Positions 46,056 to 54,729 of a stretch of DNA of 56,530 bases are shown here, in pieces (positions within the stretch are counted from its first letter, which is position 1; every line of letters begins with the position of its first letter). The position numbers and the translations under genes were made by a program. The notes beneath the pieces are model-generated. The model made no database searches. It was not told the origin of the DNA and worked only from the letters and a program-made list of their open reading frames with translations. Origin of the DNA: an uncultured Bacteroidia bacterium (GTDB taxonomy: Bacteria > Bacteroidota > Bacteroidia > Bacteroidales > Prolixibacteraceae); assembly GCA_903918045.1 (NCBI GenBank), contig CAIXCY010000233.1, positions 1 to 56,530 on the forward strand, given 5' to 3'.

Positions 46056-48524
46056 TCACTTTAAACTTCCCGAACATTCCCCCATTAATTTCGGAATAAC
46101 AATCCACCGACCTTCAATGGTGATTCCATTACCCGGTATTCCCTTATTCATTAAAACCTTCCCGTTCATTGTCAGGGTAGTTTTCGTTGTAAGTATTGGA
46201 AGATGAAGGGTCGCATGAATTCCTTTAGGAATAGTTATTTTATATTGAAGTGATTTTCCGTCTGATGATTTTTTCCATGAAACAGGTACAGCACCATGAG
46301 GCGTGACCACCACCCCTTCTGCAAAAGAGAGATCCCCCAGACGGGGTTCGATCACCAGTTTTTTATCCCACACAGCTCCGTCCAATTGCACCCCAAGAAT
46401 ATTTGTACTCAGGAAATAGGCGGGAACAGAACCGTAGTTGTGACACGACTCGCTCGCCCCCTCCCCTTTTTCATCGGTAAACGATTCGCACAACGTTCCG
46501 GCATCCTGCATAAAATTGACCATCGAAGTCCAGCGACGACGCATCTCCCCGATAGCCTCCCTGTCAAGATCCTCTCTGTCCATCCTGTAAAGTTGACTGA
46601 AAACCCAGAAGTAAACGACAGGCATTTCGACCCCCGACTTTTGATTGACCATCACCTCCAGATCCGGATTCAGACAGCTATGTTTCATCCCCTGGTTTTT
46701 ATAATTTGTAAGGAACCATTTTTCAACTGATGCCTTACGGTTTTCAGGGACCAGGTCATAGTGCAGGGCAATCAGCTGGGCATGCACGGTGGGTGGATAA
46801 AGCTTATTTTGATAAAATGCCGAGTTGTAGGCTAACTCTGAATCGTTCCAAAATTGGTGATTAAATGCAATTTTCAGTTCCTCTGCTGCAATTTTATATT
46901 CCATTGATTTTTGGGCTTCCCCGGCAATCAGGGCAAGCTCCTCGCAATTTTTTAAAGCCGAATAGAAAAAGGCGTTGATCGTCGCCCCCTCGCATGTATA
47001 ATAAGCAAATGGGTTATCAAAGGAGGTGTATTCGCGTGCCAGTAGCAGTCCACGCGCTGTTCTGTGGCTAAGGAACCAGTTGATCTGCGCAACGAGGGTG
47101 GGCCACATCTCCCGCACAAACTCCTTATCTCCGGTAACATTGTAATAAGTTTTAAGCCCCTCGAACCACTGGCACGAATAATCATCGATGATATAATGGC
47201 AGTCTTCGGGACCACGATCGGTCGGAAAAGTAGCGAGTAACTGTCCATTTAGCAATTGTGACTGGGCAGCATGGCATAGCATATTTTTAAGCAGGCGGGG
47301 GTCTGAATAAACTGGCTTTCCGTCTTTTCCCGGTCCTGCAGAACCAACCCTCGTTGTTGAAAAGCTTGCCTTACCTGCATCCTGAATCCACTCATTCCGC
47401 TCACGGGCATCGGAGCCATAGCCATCATCGCTCGTGATTTCAATTGTGTTTTGGGCCATTGTCCAAAGATTGGTCAGCACCTCATCGCTGCATCTGAAGT
47501 TTCCAATCCGGTCGAAGGGATAACTTCGATCGGTAATTTTCAAACCAAGCAGCTTCACATGTCCGGAAGTGCATTTCACCAACATATAATGAGATCCCCA
47601 CTGATCGGTAGTCATAAAACTCTGAACACCCTGGCGACAGGTATAGTGATTGCCATCGCCATACATCTCATCCGGAATTCCATTTTTATAGCGCAGTGCA
47701 TATTGCATGGATATCTGACTGCCCGATTCTGCCTCAAGGTCCATTGAGGTATAAGCCTGTACCATGCGGCCAAAATCGACAAGTAGCTCTTCTCCTGCCT
47801 TAAGTTCCAGGGGTAATTCAGTACTCAAAAGTTTTCCTGTGGGCAATATCCGAAGCCGGTTAAGCTCTGTTTCCCGGGCAAGGGGAATCTGACGCGGGTA
47901 CATCCTCCCCCACTGATTTCCATCAATCGGTTTGGCAGACTGCCAGGCAGAATCATCAAAGCTGGAGGTTATCCACGCTGCGTTATCAATCCGGCCATCG
48001 ATTACATCCGGAACGGTATTCCACGATTCCGGAGAAGGGAGGTACCGGGTATGATCGTTGCATCGCCACGATGGATCTGTGCGAAGAATCTCCTTTCCCG
48101 CTATTTCCAGCACGGCGGTTAATCCCGGCACATGTTTCATGATATGGCCGTTGACTGCATTTCCATAATTATGAGCAAGAACAACGATCACATTATTTCC
48201 CTTTTTCAGATAAGCGTGCACATCAACTACGTCATATTCAGGTCGTTTCGGATTAAACCGGCAGGGACCGCGTAAAACATATTTCCCGTTTATCCACAGC
48301 AGGTAGCGCGAGTCGGCAAACAGTTGCAGTTTTGCCGATGCTGAAGTTTCACTCAGTTCAAAACTCTTTCGGAATGCGATATAAGCCTGCTTTCCGTCAG
48401 GTGTTGAAGTGGACCAGATCATGGAAGACTGGATGCTGGTTACTGAATCCGGATTCTGCTGGTTTGCATGGCAGATTGGGGATAAAAAGAGGAAAAAAAG
48501 GAGGAATAAGTAACGAGATTTCAT
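46056..48524 (-). CDS. Secreted GH78-like alpha-L-rhamnosidase
   Basis: An 822-residue exported protein (signal peptide about 1-21). It has the GH78 layout: N-terminal carbohydrate-binding beta domains (about 35-330, with LWINGKYVLRGPCRF), an (alpha/alpha)6 barrel beginning near 345 with SDARERNEWIQDAG (371-384, the conserved acidic catalytic segment), DYSCQWFEGL further on, and a C-terminal beta-sandwich introduced by SESCHNYGSVPAYFL. Activity is predicted on terminal alpha-L-rhamnose, though GH78-like proteins include other specificities and GH106-like relatives. It is the upstream-most complete glycosidase of the minus-strand cluster; decayed DNA begins right after its start. Confidence 0.85.
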   Translation of the reverse strand: MKSRYLFLLFFLFLSPICHANQQNPDSVTSIQSSMIWSTSTPDGKQAYIAFRKSFELSETSASAKLQLFADSRYLLWINGKYVLRGPCRFNPKRPEYDVVDVHAYLKKGNNVIVVLAHNYGNAVNGHIMKHVPGLTAVLEIAGKEILRTDPSWRCNDHTRYLPSPESWNTVPDVIDGRIDNAAWITSSFDDSAWQSAKPIDGNQWGRMYPRQIPLARETELNRLRILPTGKLLSTELPLELKAGEELLVDFGRMVQAYTSMDLEAESGSQISMQYALRYKNGIPDEMYGDGNHYTCRQGVQSFMTTDQWGSHYMLVKCTSGHVKLLGLKITDRSYPFDRIGNFRCSDEVLTNLWTMAQNTIEITSDDGYGSDARERNEWIQDAGKASFSTTRVGSAGPGKDGKPVYSDPRLLKNMLCHAAQSQLLNGQLLATFPTDRGPEDCHYIIDDYSCQWFEGLKTYYNVTGDKEFVREMWPTLVAQINWFLSHRTARGLLLAREYTSFDNPFAYYTCEGATINAFFYSALKNCEELALIAGEAQKSMEYKIAAEELKIAFNHQFWNDSELAYNSAFYQNKLYPPTVHAQLIALHYDLVPENRKASVEKWFLTNYKNQGMKHSCLNPDLEVMVNQKSGVEMPVVYFWVFSQLYRMDREDLDREAIGEMRRRWTSMVNFMQDAGTLCESFTDEKGEGASESCHNYGSVPAYFLSTNILGVQLDGAVWDKKLVIEPRLGDLSFAEGVVVTPHGAVPVSWKKSSDGKSLQYKITIPKGIHATLHLPILTTKTTLTMNGKVLMNKGIPGNGITIEGRWIVIPKLMGECSGSLK

Positions 48525-48694
48525 TGAGGTTTCATTAACGGTTAACCAAAAAGTCTTTTTGAGATTGTTGGGATAAAAGTAGTGATTTAAGATTTTTATT
48601 CACATGAAACTAAACTTTATTCAAAAAAATATGGTTTTATTACCCATTCCATACTTAATTAAATGGTGGAATCTTCAAAGGTTACAAGGTCACG

Positions 48695-49147
48695 TTATCT
48701 CCATAATCTGGAATAATGAGCACAATAATTGCGAATTTGAGCTATGCTTTGTAACCAGCTGGGTAGGAATGTATGGTTTACTGCACCAAATTCCTCGGCA
48801 ATTATTGACTTCGATTTAACTGTGTTTTTCAGATTTCCATATAGCTTTGATAAAGCACCTAAGCTTTTCTGCTCAAGTGATTTCCATGCCGGAGGAAATC
48901 TTAAATCATCGCTATGTTTCTTAAAATGATTTTTTATTGTAACATCTTTAGATCTTGATAGTTCCTCCTCAAGATTAAATAAAGTGACAACCAAAGCCCT
49001 ACTATTAATAAAAATATCAAAGTTTTGGAACCACCATGGATCAAATTCCTGGGAAAGGTGGTATATAAGCTTAGTTCGGAGGCTAATTTCAATTTTTTCA
49101 ATAACTTCGAATATGAGGGATCTTAATTCACTATCAAATCGGTACAA
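48695..49147 (-). pseudogene. Abi_2 (AbiD/AbiF-type, HEPN) abortive-infection protein fragment
   Basis: A 150-residue frame without a genuine start: it opens in the middle of an Abi_2 protein (YRFDSELRSLIFEVIEKIEISLRT) directly at the point where GH92 homology ends. It retains the RNYCAHYSRLW stretch, the RX4H motif of HEPN-type RNases, then stops one residue after the tryptophan. The family usually has about 80 more N-terminal residues and a longer tail, so it is truncated at both ends. Abi_2 proteins act in phage defence by RNA or tRNA cleavage; this copy is presumably dead. Confidence 0.8.
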
Positions 49148-49644
49148 TCTGATCCTTCCGGGAAGGTGATATTAAAAATCGCACAACGAAGCGTGGAGGC
49201 CATCTCGGTTTTGATGATACCTCCGGCTTTATTCTGCATTTCAACCGAATAGGAATAAGGTGTTGCCTTTTCATTTTTATGGAGAAATCTCAACGCCCGT
49301 TCGGCAGGAGATATTTTCACGGCGCCCGAAGATGGGAGAATGGAGATAAAACCGTAGTCGCCCATCCAGATTGCAGGCTGATGGGTTCCCAGAAACCCAA
49401 TAATGGTGGTATCCCTGTAATTATAGGGATTGTTGCTGATGAAGTTCTCGCGGGTCATTGCGACCCATTGCGTCATCGCGAACGGGGGAGCTACTGCAGG
49501 GATTGTTCCCCCATAGTCAGAATCTGTCGCCCCGGTTGAGCCGATATAGGAATTGATAAATTTTAAGGAGTCCTCCTTTTTGTCTGTTGCACATGAGAAG
49601 AGGGAGGCGAAAAGCAAGAGCAGTAAAAGCGGATTTAATTGCAT
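49123..49644 (-). pseudogene. Truncated GH92-type alpha-mannosidase (N-terminal part only)
   Basis: From ATG 49644 a lipoprotein signal (MQLNPLLLLLLF...SLFSC) leads into the GH92 N-terminal domain: FINSYIGSTGA, GGTIPAVAPPFAMTQW and IIGFLGTHQPAIWMGDYG. The homology ends at FNITFPEGS near 49150, where the sequence passes into the Abi_2 fragment and the frame closes at 49123. About 560 residues, including all catalytic motifs, are missing. It is a relic of a further GH92 gene; a separate frame upstream to 49716 is ignored because the signal peptide defines the start. Confidence 0.82.
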
Positions 49645-49669
49645 ACTTAAAGTAATTAGTTTTTTAGGG

Positions 49670-49852
49670 TCAAAGTAATGGGATACTGATAGGAAATTGG
49701 GACTCCTCGTACTCAATCACGATCTCGGACATTATTTTAAGTTCAATGGCTTTACGCTCATAAATTGCCGTCTCATCTGAAACCAGTGGTAGGAGCCCCT
49801 CTATTCTTAGAAGCGCTGTCTTATAAATGGTTTCTGTGATAGTCTTTTCCAT
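49670..49852 (-). pseudogene. HigA-type antitoxin, N-terminal fragment
   Basis: A 60-residue frame starting at ATG 49852. The pattern YKTALLRIEGLLPLVSDET followed by KAIELKIMSEIVIEYEESQFPI matches the helical N-terminus of HigA/HTH antitoxins (typically YxxALxRIExLM...ELxLLxxLVxxYExxHYPI), which continue into a helix-turn-helix. Here the frame ends seven codons after FPI, so the DNA-binding half is lost. No HigB toxin frame is present on either side. It could be a short expressed peptide, but a remnant is more likely. Confidence 0.6.
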
Positions 49853-49922
49853 AGCTTTTCTGGTATTAAATCAATTAACAGTCAGTTTTAACAAAAATAC
49901 TATTTGTCAGCCGGATGAAAAA

Positions 49923-50031
49923 ATATTACGGTACGCTGTACCTATTAAAAAGCACTTAAATCCCTATTCTACAAATATAAACGGTGCTCCGCACCTTAAA
50001 GTAATTATCACTATTCATTTTTTTAATTATG
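49923..50031. repeat. 109-bp direct repeat, copy 1, with two hairpins
   Basis: Identical over 109 bp to 50808-50916. It contains two 13-nt hairpins with 5-bp stems and 3-nt loops: GGTACGCTGTACC (49930-49942) and GGTGCTCCGCACC (49983-49995). The rest of 49853-50249 shows no gene. Confidence 0.95.
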
Positions 50032-50249
50032 AAGAGTATTTTTCTATGAGAATAGTAATTGGGATTTGTGAAAAATAAAATATTGGGATATTTAATTCGA
50101 ACTAATGATTATCGTTTCAAATGATATAAATAAGAGTTGCCAATATTGGAGATCTTAAAAACAACAGGAGTGAAGATTCCATATGTAATCGGTGAAGATC
50201 TAATACAATCACAAAAAAAAACTTTGGCAAAATGATTCCTTAAGAAAAA

Positions 50250-50313
50250 GGTACGGAGTACCGCAAGATTTGTAGAAAAGATGAATAATTGTTGTTTGAA
50301 GGTACAGAGTACC
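50250..50313. repeat. Diverged inverted copy of the hairpin pair, at the 3' end of the transposase gene
   Basis: Two hairpins, GGTACGGAGTACC (50250-50262) and GGTACAGAGTACC (50301-50313), 38 bp apart. Together with the flanks (AAGGT...CCG...TTTGTAGAA...GTACCGTAATAT) the block aligns to the reverse complement of the 109-bp repeat, with substitutions. It ends 6 bp before the transposase stop codon. Confidence 0.85.
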
Positions 50314-50319
50314 GTAATA

Positions 50320-50799
50320 TCATTCCCAGTTAAATACCTGATCAAAAAAATGAAAAACGTATTCATCCTTAAATTCAATCTCATTCTTTCGAAGTAACTC
50401 TAAATACTCTTCACGAAATGTCCTTTTTTCATGGTGAATTTCCTGGTTCTTTATGTACTGGATGACTGTATTTAACTGAGAATGAGAATGGGTAAAAGCT
50501 CCATATCCTTTTTGCCATTCAAATTTGAACCTAGAGAGATTATTATTCTTTATCCAAGAATTGCTGGATGTTTTAATTTCTTCAACTAAATTAGGAATCA
50601 AATGATTAACATTATAACCTACAAAAATATGCAGGTGATCAGGCATGGCAAAAATGTATAAAAGTTTGTGTTTATGATTTTGAATGATTTGAGTAATATA
50701 CATCTCTAATTCATTTTTCCATACCTTCTTAATTAATGCATCACGGTTCTTAACCGCAAATACCAGATGGAAATAGCATTGAGTATATGTATCGGCCAT
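50320..50799 (-). CDS. tnpA: HUH/Y1 transposase, IS200/IS605 TnpA or RAYT type
   Basis: A 159-residue single-strand DNA transposase. The HUH motif reads MPDHLHIFVG (His55, His57) and the catalytic tyrosine is Tyr115 in VIQYIKNQEIHH. N-terminal CYFHLVFAVKNR and KGYGAFTHSHSQ are family signatures. Length is complete for Y1 transposases. The start codon lies 8 bp from a 109-bp repeat containing two hairpins; another hairpin pair overlaps the 3' end, which suggests these palindromes are its recognition sites. No TnpB or other passenger gene is present. Confidence 0.9.
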   Translation of the reverse strand: MADTYTQCYFHLVFAVKNRDALIKKVWKNELEMYITQIIQNHKHKLLYIFAMPDHLHIFVGYNVNHLIPNLVEEIKTSSNSWIKNNNLSRFKFEWQKGYGAFTHSHSQLNTVIQYIKNQEIHHEKRTFREEYLELLRKNEIEFKDEYVFHFFDQVFNWE

Positions 50800-50807
50800 A
50801 TGAACAG

Positions 50808-50916
50808 ATATTACGGTACGCTGTACCTATTAAAAAGCACTTAAATCCCTATTCTACAAATATAAACGGTGCTCCGCACCTTAAAGTAATTATCACTATT
50901 CATTTTTTTAATTATG
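50808..50916. repeat. 109-bp direct repeat, copy 2, with two hairpins
   Basis: Perfect duplicate of 49923-50031, offset by 885 bp. Hairpins are at 50815-50827 (GGTACGCTGTACC) and 50868-50880 (GGTGCTCCGCACC). It lies immediately upstream of the transposase start codon and probably forms its leader. The remaining 50917-51190 shows no gene or clear signal. Confidence 0.95.
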
Positions 50917-51190
50917 GAGGATACAATTTTATAAAATTACTTCCATAGGTTATCGGGATTTATGGCAATTAAGTATATATACAAAGATAATCATTTAATA
51001 TCGAAGTAGGAGGTCTGCTAATATACAGAACTTAAATCTCTTGAAAATTATCTGATCGGTGAATAAAAGTTTTTTTTTTGCTGCCTGTCTTCACACCCAT
51101 AATAAAACACTTTCATTTTCAATATTTTCGAATAAGAAATTTCCGATATTTATAGCACAAAATGTTATTCTATCACGATATAATGACATC

Positions 51191-54100
51191 CTAGTCCTTC
51201 TGCCACAACATAAATTCATTAATCTCCTTTTCCGAAAGCGGCTGATCAAAAACCATCACCTGATCGATATAGCCATTGAATTTGCGCTCTGTATTTTCAG
51301 CATTTCGGCCAATATACCAAGGAAAGGTGGTCGATCCCGTAAGATTACGCTTGTCATCCAGCTCCTTTTTGATCATGAGCTTCCCGTCGATATACAAGGT
51401 CAGGGTCTGCCCGTCACTGACGGCGGCCAGATGGTGCCAGTTCCGGTTCCAGTTTTCGGGAAGTAACGTATACGCTTCGCCACGGTCTGGTCCACCTGAA
51501 TAATAATTCACCTCGGTGTTGCTTGCCCTGACCTGGATTACGTTAAGATCCCCCTTTGTGATAATATCGGCAAAATTGCGCTCATCGATGGGGTAAATCC
51601 ATAGCAATGTGGTCATTACCTTTCCGTCGGCAATCCCCTTGTATCCAATATGATCAGGAATTTCAATATAGGCATCCCTCGTTGCATCGGTCTTTATCGC
51701 CTTGCCAAAGAGGCCATCAACCCACTCAACACCTCCATGGACAATCGCATCATTTTTAAGATATGAGAGGTCTTTAATCTTCGAATTACCTGGCTCATCA
51801 AAGCCAAACGACATTACCGGCCTGATCTTTTTCTCCTTAATCTGATCTGCTGAAAAGTGGGGGCCATAAACCAGAAGCTTTTCTTCCTTAACATTACCAA
51901 TTCGCAGGCTACTTAACCCTTCCTTATCAAACTTCCTATCAAAAACAATCTCCTTTTCTTCACCCGGATTCAGCGTTACGGTAATCTGATCAATCAGTTC
52001 ACCGTTTTGGTATAGTTTCACCCCTTCCGAAGCCCTGAAGCTCCCAATATTCTTCACATTGGCTTTCAGCCTTACCTGACTGTTTTCCTTCACAACTGGA
52101 GGTAATGGAATCGTGAAATTTTGATATTCAAATGCGGCAACACTGTTTGCTTTTATTTTAATTTTTCGAAAAGGTAAATGATTTACGGAACACGTATAAT
52201 CGCCTGAGCGGTATAGCTTCATCGGAACAACCGCGGTTACTGACTCGCCTCCCTTAATCCTAAACCATCTTGCAGTTGAAAGGGTGTCATTCAGGTATAC
52301 ATTTACAGGAAATGAACCGGAGGCCTTCCCTTTGTTCTGAATTTTAACCTTCACATTTATCTCTTCGTTTGCTTCTACACTATTTTTTGAAACAACCCAA
52401 TCTTCGATTTTAAATTCCGGTTTAGTTTTGGTTTCTGAAGCAGGCAAACCTGCATCTTTCACCGCTGTTTTCATCGGATTTTCACCCATAGCAAATCGAA
52501 GTTCACCCCCTGCCATAATTTGATCATGGCTGATCCAAAGATTTGAATAATTCTTCCCGTTTAAGGAGGCTGACTGGATATATTTATTTTTTGCTGAGGC
52601 CTTCTCTGCTTTAAGGACGAATGGCATTCCCCCATCGGGTGTGATCGTAACCTTACGAAAAATCGGCGACCCTATGACATATTGTGTAGTCCCGGGACAA
52701 ACAGGGAAAAAGCCCATGGCGCTGAAAACATACCAGGCCGAAAGTGCGCCAAGGTCATCATTCCCCGACAAACCACCGGGCGTCGCACTGTAATCGAGTT
52801 CCATAATTTTCCGGACGGCCTGCTGAGTTTTCCAGGGTTCTCCCGCATAACAATACAAATAGGAATTATGCAAAAGGGGCTCATTATCATGAAAATAGTT
52901 ACCACCCAGAAAACAGGAGTCGAGCTTTGCCACAAACTCTTTTTTTCCGCCCGAAAGGTTAATCAGCCCCTGAATATCATGAACCGGCGTCCAGTTATAG
53001 GCCCATTTATCCCCCTCGCGGTATCCCCCCTTTTGCCACGTACCCGCTGTACTTTTGGCGGTCATGAATTTTGTATCGGGATTAAAGATATTCTCAAACC
53101 ACGTACTGCGCTCCATACAAATCGTATAATCTTCCGGTTTATTCAGTGCTTTTGCCATTTGTGCCATGGCCCAGTAGTCGAAGGAATATTCGAGTGTCTT
53201 GGTTACCGAATACCCGATTTCGGCAGGAACATAGTGATGGGCAATATAATCGTCGATATTTGCCCGACCAAAAGGTGGGATTAGAAGACTCTTCTCCATT
53301 GCCTTCCAAGCCTTTGAAACATCAAAATCCCTGATATTTTTAAAATAACTGTCAGCGATAATCGGGATATTGTGCACTCCGGTCATGGGTCCTGCATCGA
53401 GCATTCCGGATATATCAAACTGATCTAGCAGGGATTTTATCATGTCACTCTGCCTGGTTTTTTCGAGCAGGGTGATCAGGGGTTGTTTACTCTTGAAGGT
53501 ATCCCACGGTGAGAGATCGGTGTATCGTTTGGGCATCCCAAAATCGGAAATCAGGTGCGGATCGAGCAGGCTGTGATACAACGCGGTATAAAATATCTCC
53601 TTATCCTTTTCATCATCCCCCTCAACCAAAATTCTGCTCAGGTGTTTATTCCAGATTTCTGCAGCATCTTTTCTTACCCGATCAAAGTTCCAGTCGCCGA
53701 TACTATTTTGAAGGTTTGCCGCCGCTTTTTCAATGCTGTTGACCGAAAACCCGATCTTTACCATCACTTCGCCATCCTTATTATTTTCCGGTCGGATGAT
53801 GACCTTTGAATTTTGAATTTTAATATTTGACTTCTGATCATTAACGTTTAATGTGAAAAAATAGCCATCACACTTCCCTGTCAAATTGCCCTCCTTGTCA
53901 CTCAGGGGTTCACTAATCCCGTCGATAGCAATTCCAGGTTCATCGGTTCCCTGAAAATTTAACCGAAAGAATGCTGCTTATTCGGTTAGCGTCATCTCAG
54001 CATTTATCCGGTAGTGCTCCAAAAATGCCGAGTAATATCCGGGAATTGCCGTTTCTTTTTCATGGTTAAAAGTTGAGCCGATCCTATTAAATTCAGCGTT

Positions 54101-54400
54101 GTTCCCTGTGAATGGCATGATATGAAAACCTCCCGAGGAACCTTTTGGATAGCCGTGGGTATGATTGAGAACGGAGAATAATTTAATATATTTTTGATCA
54201 TAGTGGTAATCATCGGGAGTGACCTGCACCATTCCAAATGGAAGGGCCGCACCGGGATAGGCCCCCCCATTGGCCTCCCAGATTGAGGGGCGCAGAGAAT
54301 TTGAGGTTCCGATGAAGGGATTAACATAGTTGACCGGGTCTTTGGCTGTGCCTGAAAATTTGAAAAAACAGACAAACAAAAGTGAAAAAAGTATTCTCAT
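51191..54400 (-). pseudogene. GH92 alpha-mannosidase with CARDB-like and LamG modules, interrupted by one in-frame TAA
   Basis: From ATG 54400 a signal peptide and GH92 N-terminus (VNYVNPFIGTSNS, GGAYPGAALPFGMVQVTPD) run to MTLTE, then a TAA at 53978-53980 (codon 141). The same frame continues without another stop from AAFFRLNFQGTDEP to 51191. The downstream part keeps the GH92 core: HDNEPLLH (catalytic-acid Glu) and GNDDLGALSAWYVFSAMG. Two CARDB-like beta domains follow (about residues 660-750 and 760-860 of the joined protein) and a LamG/concanavalin-like domain (about 875-1065, with YIEIPD, WHHLAAV and YIDGKL). Without the stop it would be a 1069-residue secreted enzyme. An internal TTG at 53884 could start a protein lacking export signal and N-domain, unlikely to be functional. 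Confidence 0.85.
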
Positions 54401-54429
54401 AACAACCGTTTGATGAAAAGCTTTAAAGT

Positions 54430-54502
54430 GATTCAATAAATCTATTGAGGAATTTGGGATTGCTAAAATACATAAAATAATATGGAATAGGGCGTTTCCG
54501 AC
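54430..54502. repeat. Diverged direct repeat, copy 1 (upstream of the GH92 pseudogene)
   Basis: About 80 % identical by eye to 56201-56273 over some 73 bp without gaps, including a perfect 20-bp core (54458-54477, GATTGCTAAAATACATAAAA). It lies in the divergent gap between the GH92 pseudogene and the AAA ATPase. The rest of 54503-54670 shows nothing recognisable. Confidence 0.75.
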
Positions 54503-54677
54503 TCGATTGGAACAGTTTTCATTTCTACATTATTTTCCTTGAGAAATTGGTCACAATAATTTCTTTGTTCTAAAATGATTCGATCTTTAGCGATACAGAG
54601 GCAGATTATCTGAAAGTGGAGAAAAGCAAAGTATTGTCAAGTAGGCTGGAAAACTAAATATATTAACAGCATTTAAG

Positions 54678-54709
54678 ATTGGATTACTAAATATTTTTAT
54701 CTAATTTTA
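54678..54709 (+). promoter_or_regulatory. Possible promoter of the AAA/DUF4143 ATPase gene
   Basis: TTGG around 54679-54682 and TAATTTTA at 54702-54709 approximate the -33/-7 elements with about 20 bp between them; the -7 element differs from TAnnTTTG at the last base. It lies 20 bp upstream of the start codon, which would give a very short leader. Confidence 0.3.
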
Positions 54710-54729
54710 CCTTGTAAAACTAAATATCC

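Larger units (their letters stand above)
50250..50916 (-). mobile_element. Putative IS200-like/RAYT element bounded by inverted hairpin pairs
   Basis: The transposase gene (50320-50799) is bracketed by a hairpin pair on each side, in opposite orientations (50250-50313 and 50815-50880). This resembles the bracketing of REP-associated tyrosine transposases by their own palindromes. The exact ends are not known; I took the outer limits of the recognisable repeats. A third copy at 49923-50031 lies outside the unit. Confidence 0.6.

Noticed and set aside
48604-48819. 71-codon plus-strand frame between the rhamnosidase-like gene and the Abi fragment
   Set aside because: It is partly antisense to the Abi_2 coding sequence and shows no motif; chance opening in AT-rich DNA is sufficient.
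50109-50384. 91-codon minus-strand frame across the inner hairpin pair
   Set aside because: It runs over repeat DNA and the 3' end of the transposase in another frame, and its hydrophobic translation matches no family.
49923-50916. CRISPR array suggested by repeated palindromic units
   Set aside because: Only three units, unequal spacing, one inverted and overlapping a transposase gene; there are no regular spacers and no cas genes.
52682-53284. 200-codon plus-strand frame antisense to the GH92 pseudogene
   Set aside because: It is a shadow of a conserved coding frame; composition is basic and low-complexity, with no family resemblance and no promoter.
17524-53980. Idea that TAA is decoded as an amino acid, because two long frames are interrupted only by TAA
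   Set aside because: Many intact genes here end properly at TAA (for example those ending at 4221, 17323 and 33736), with no homology beyond. Nonsense mutation or base error is the simpler reading.
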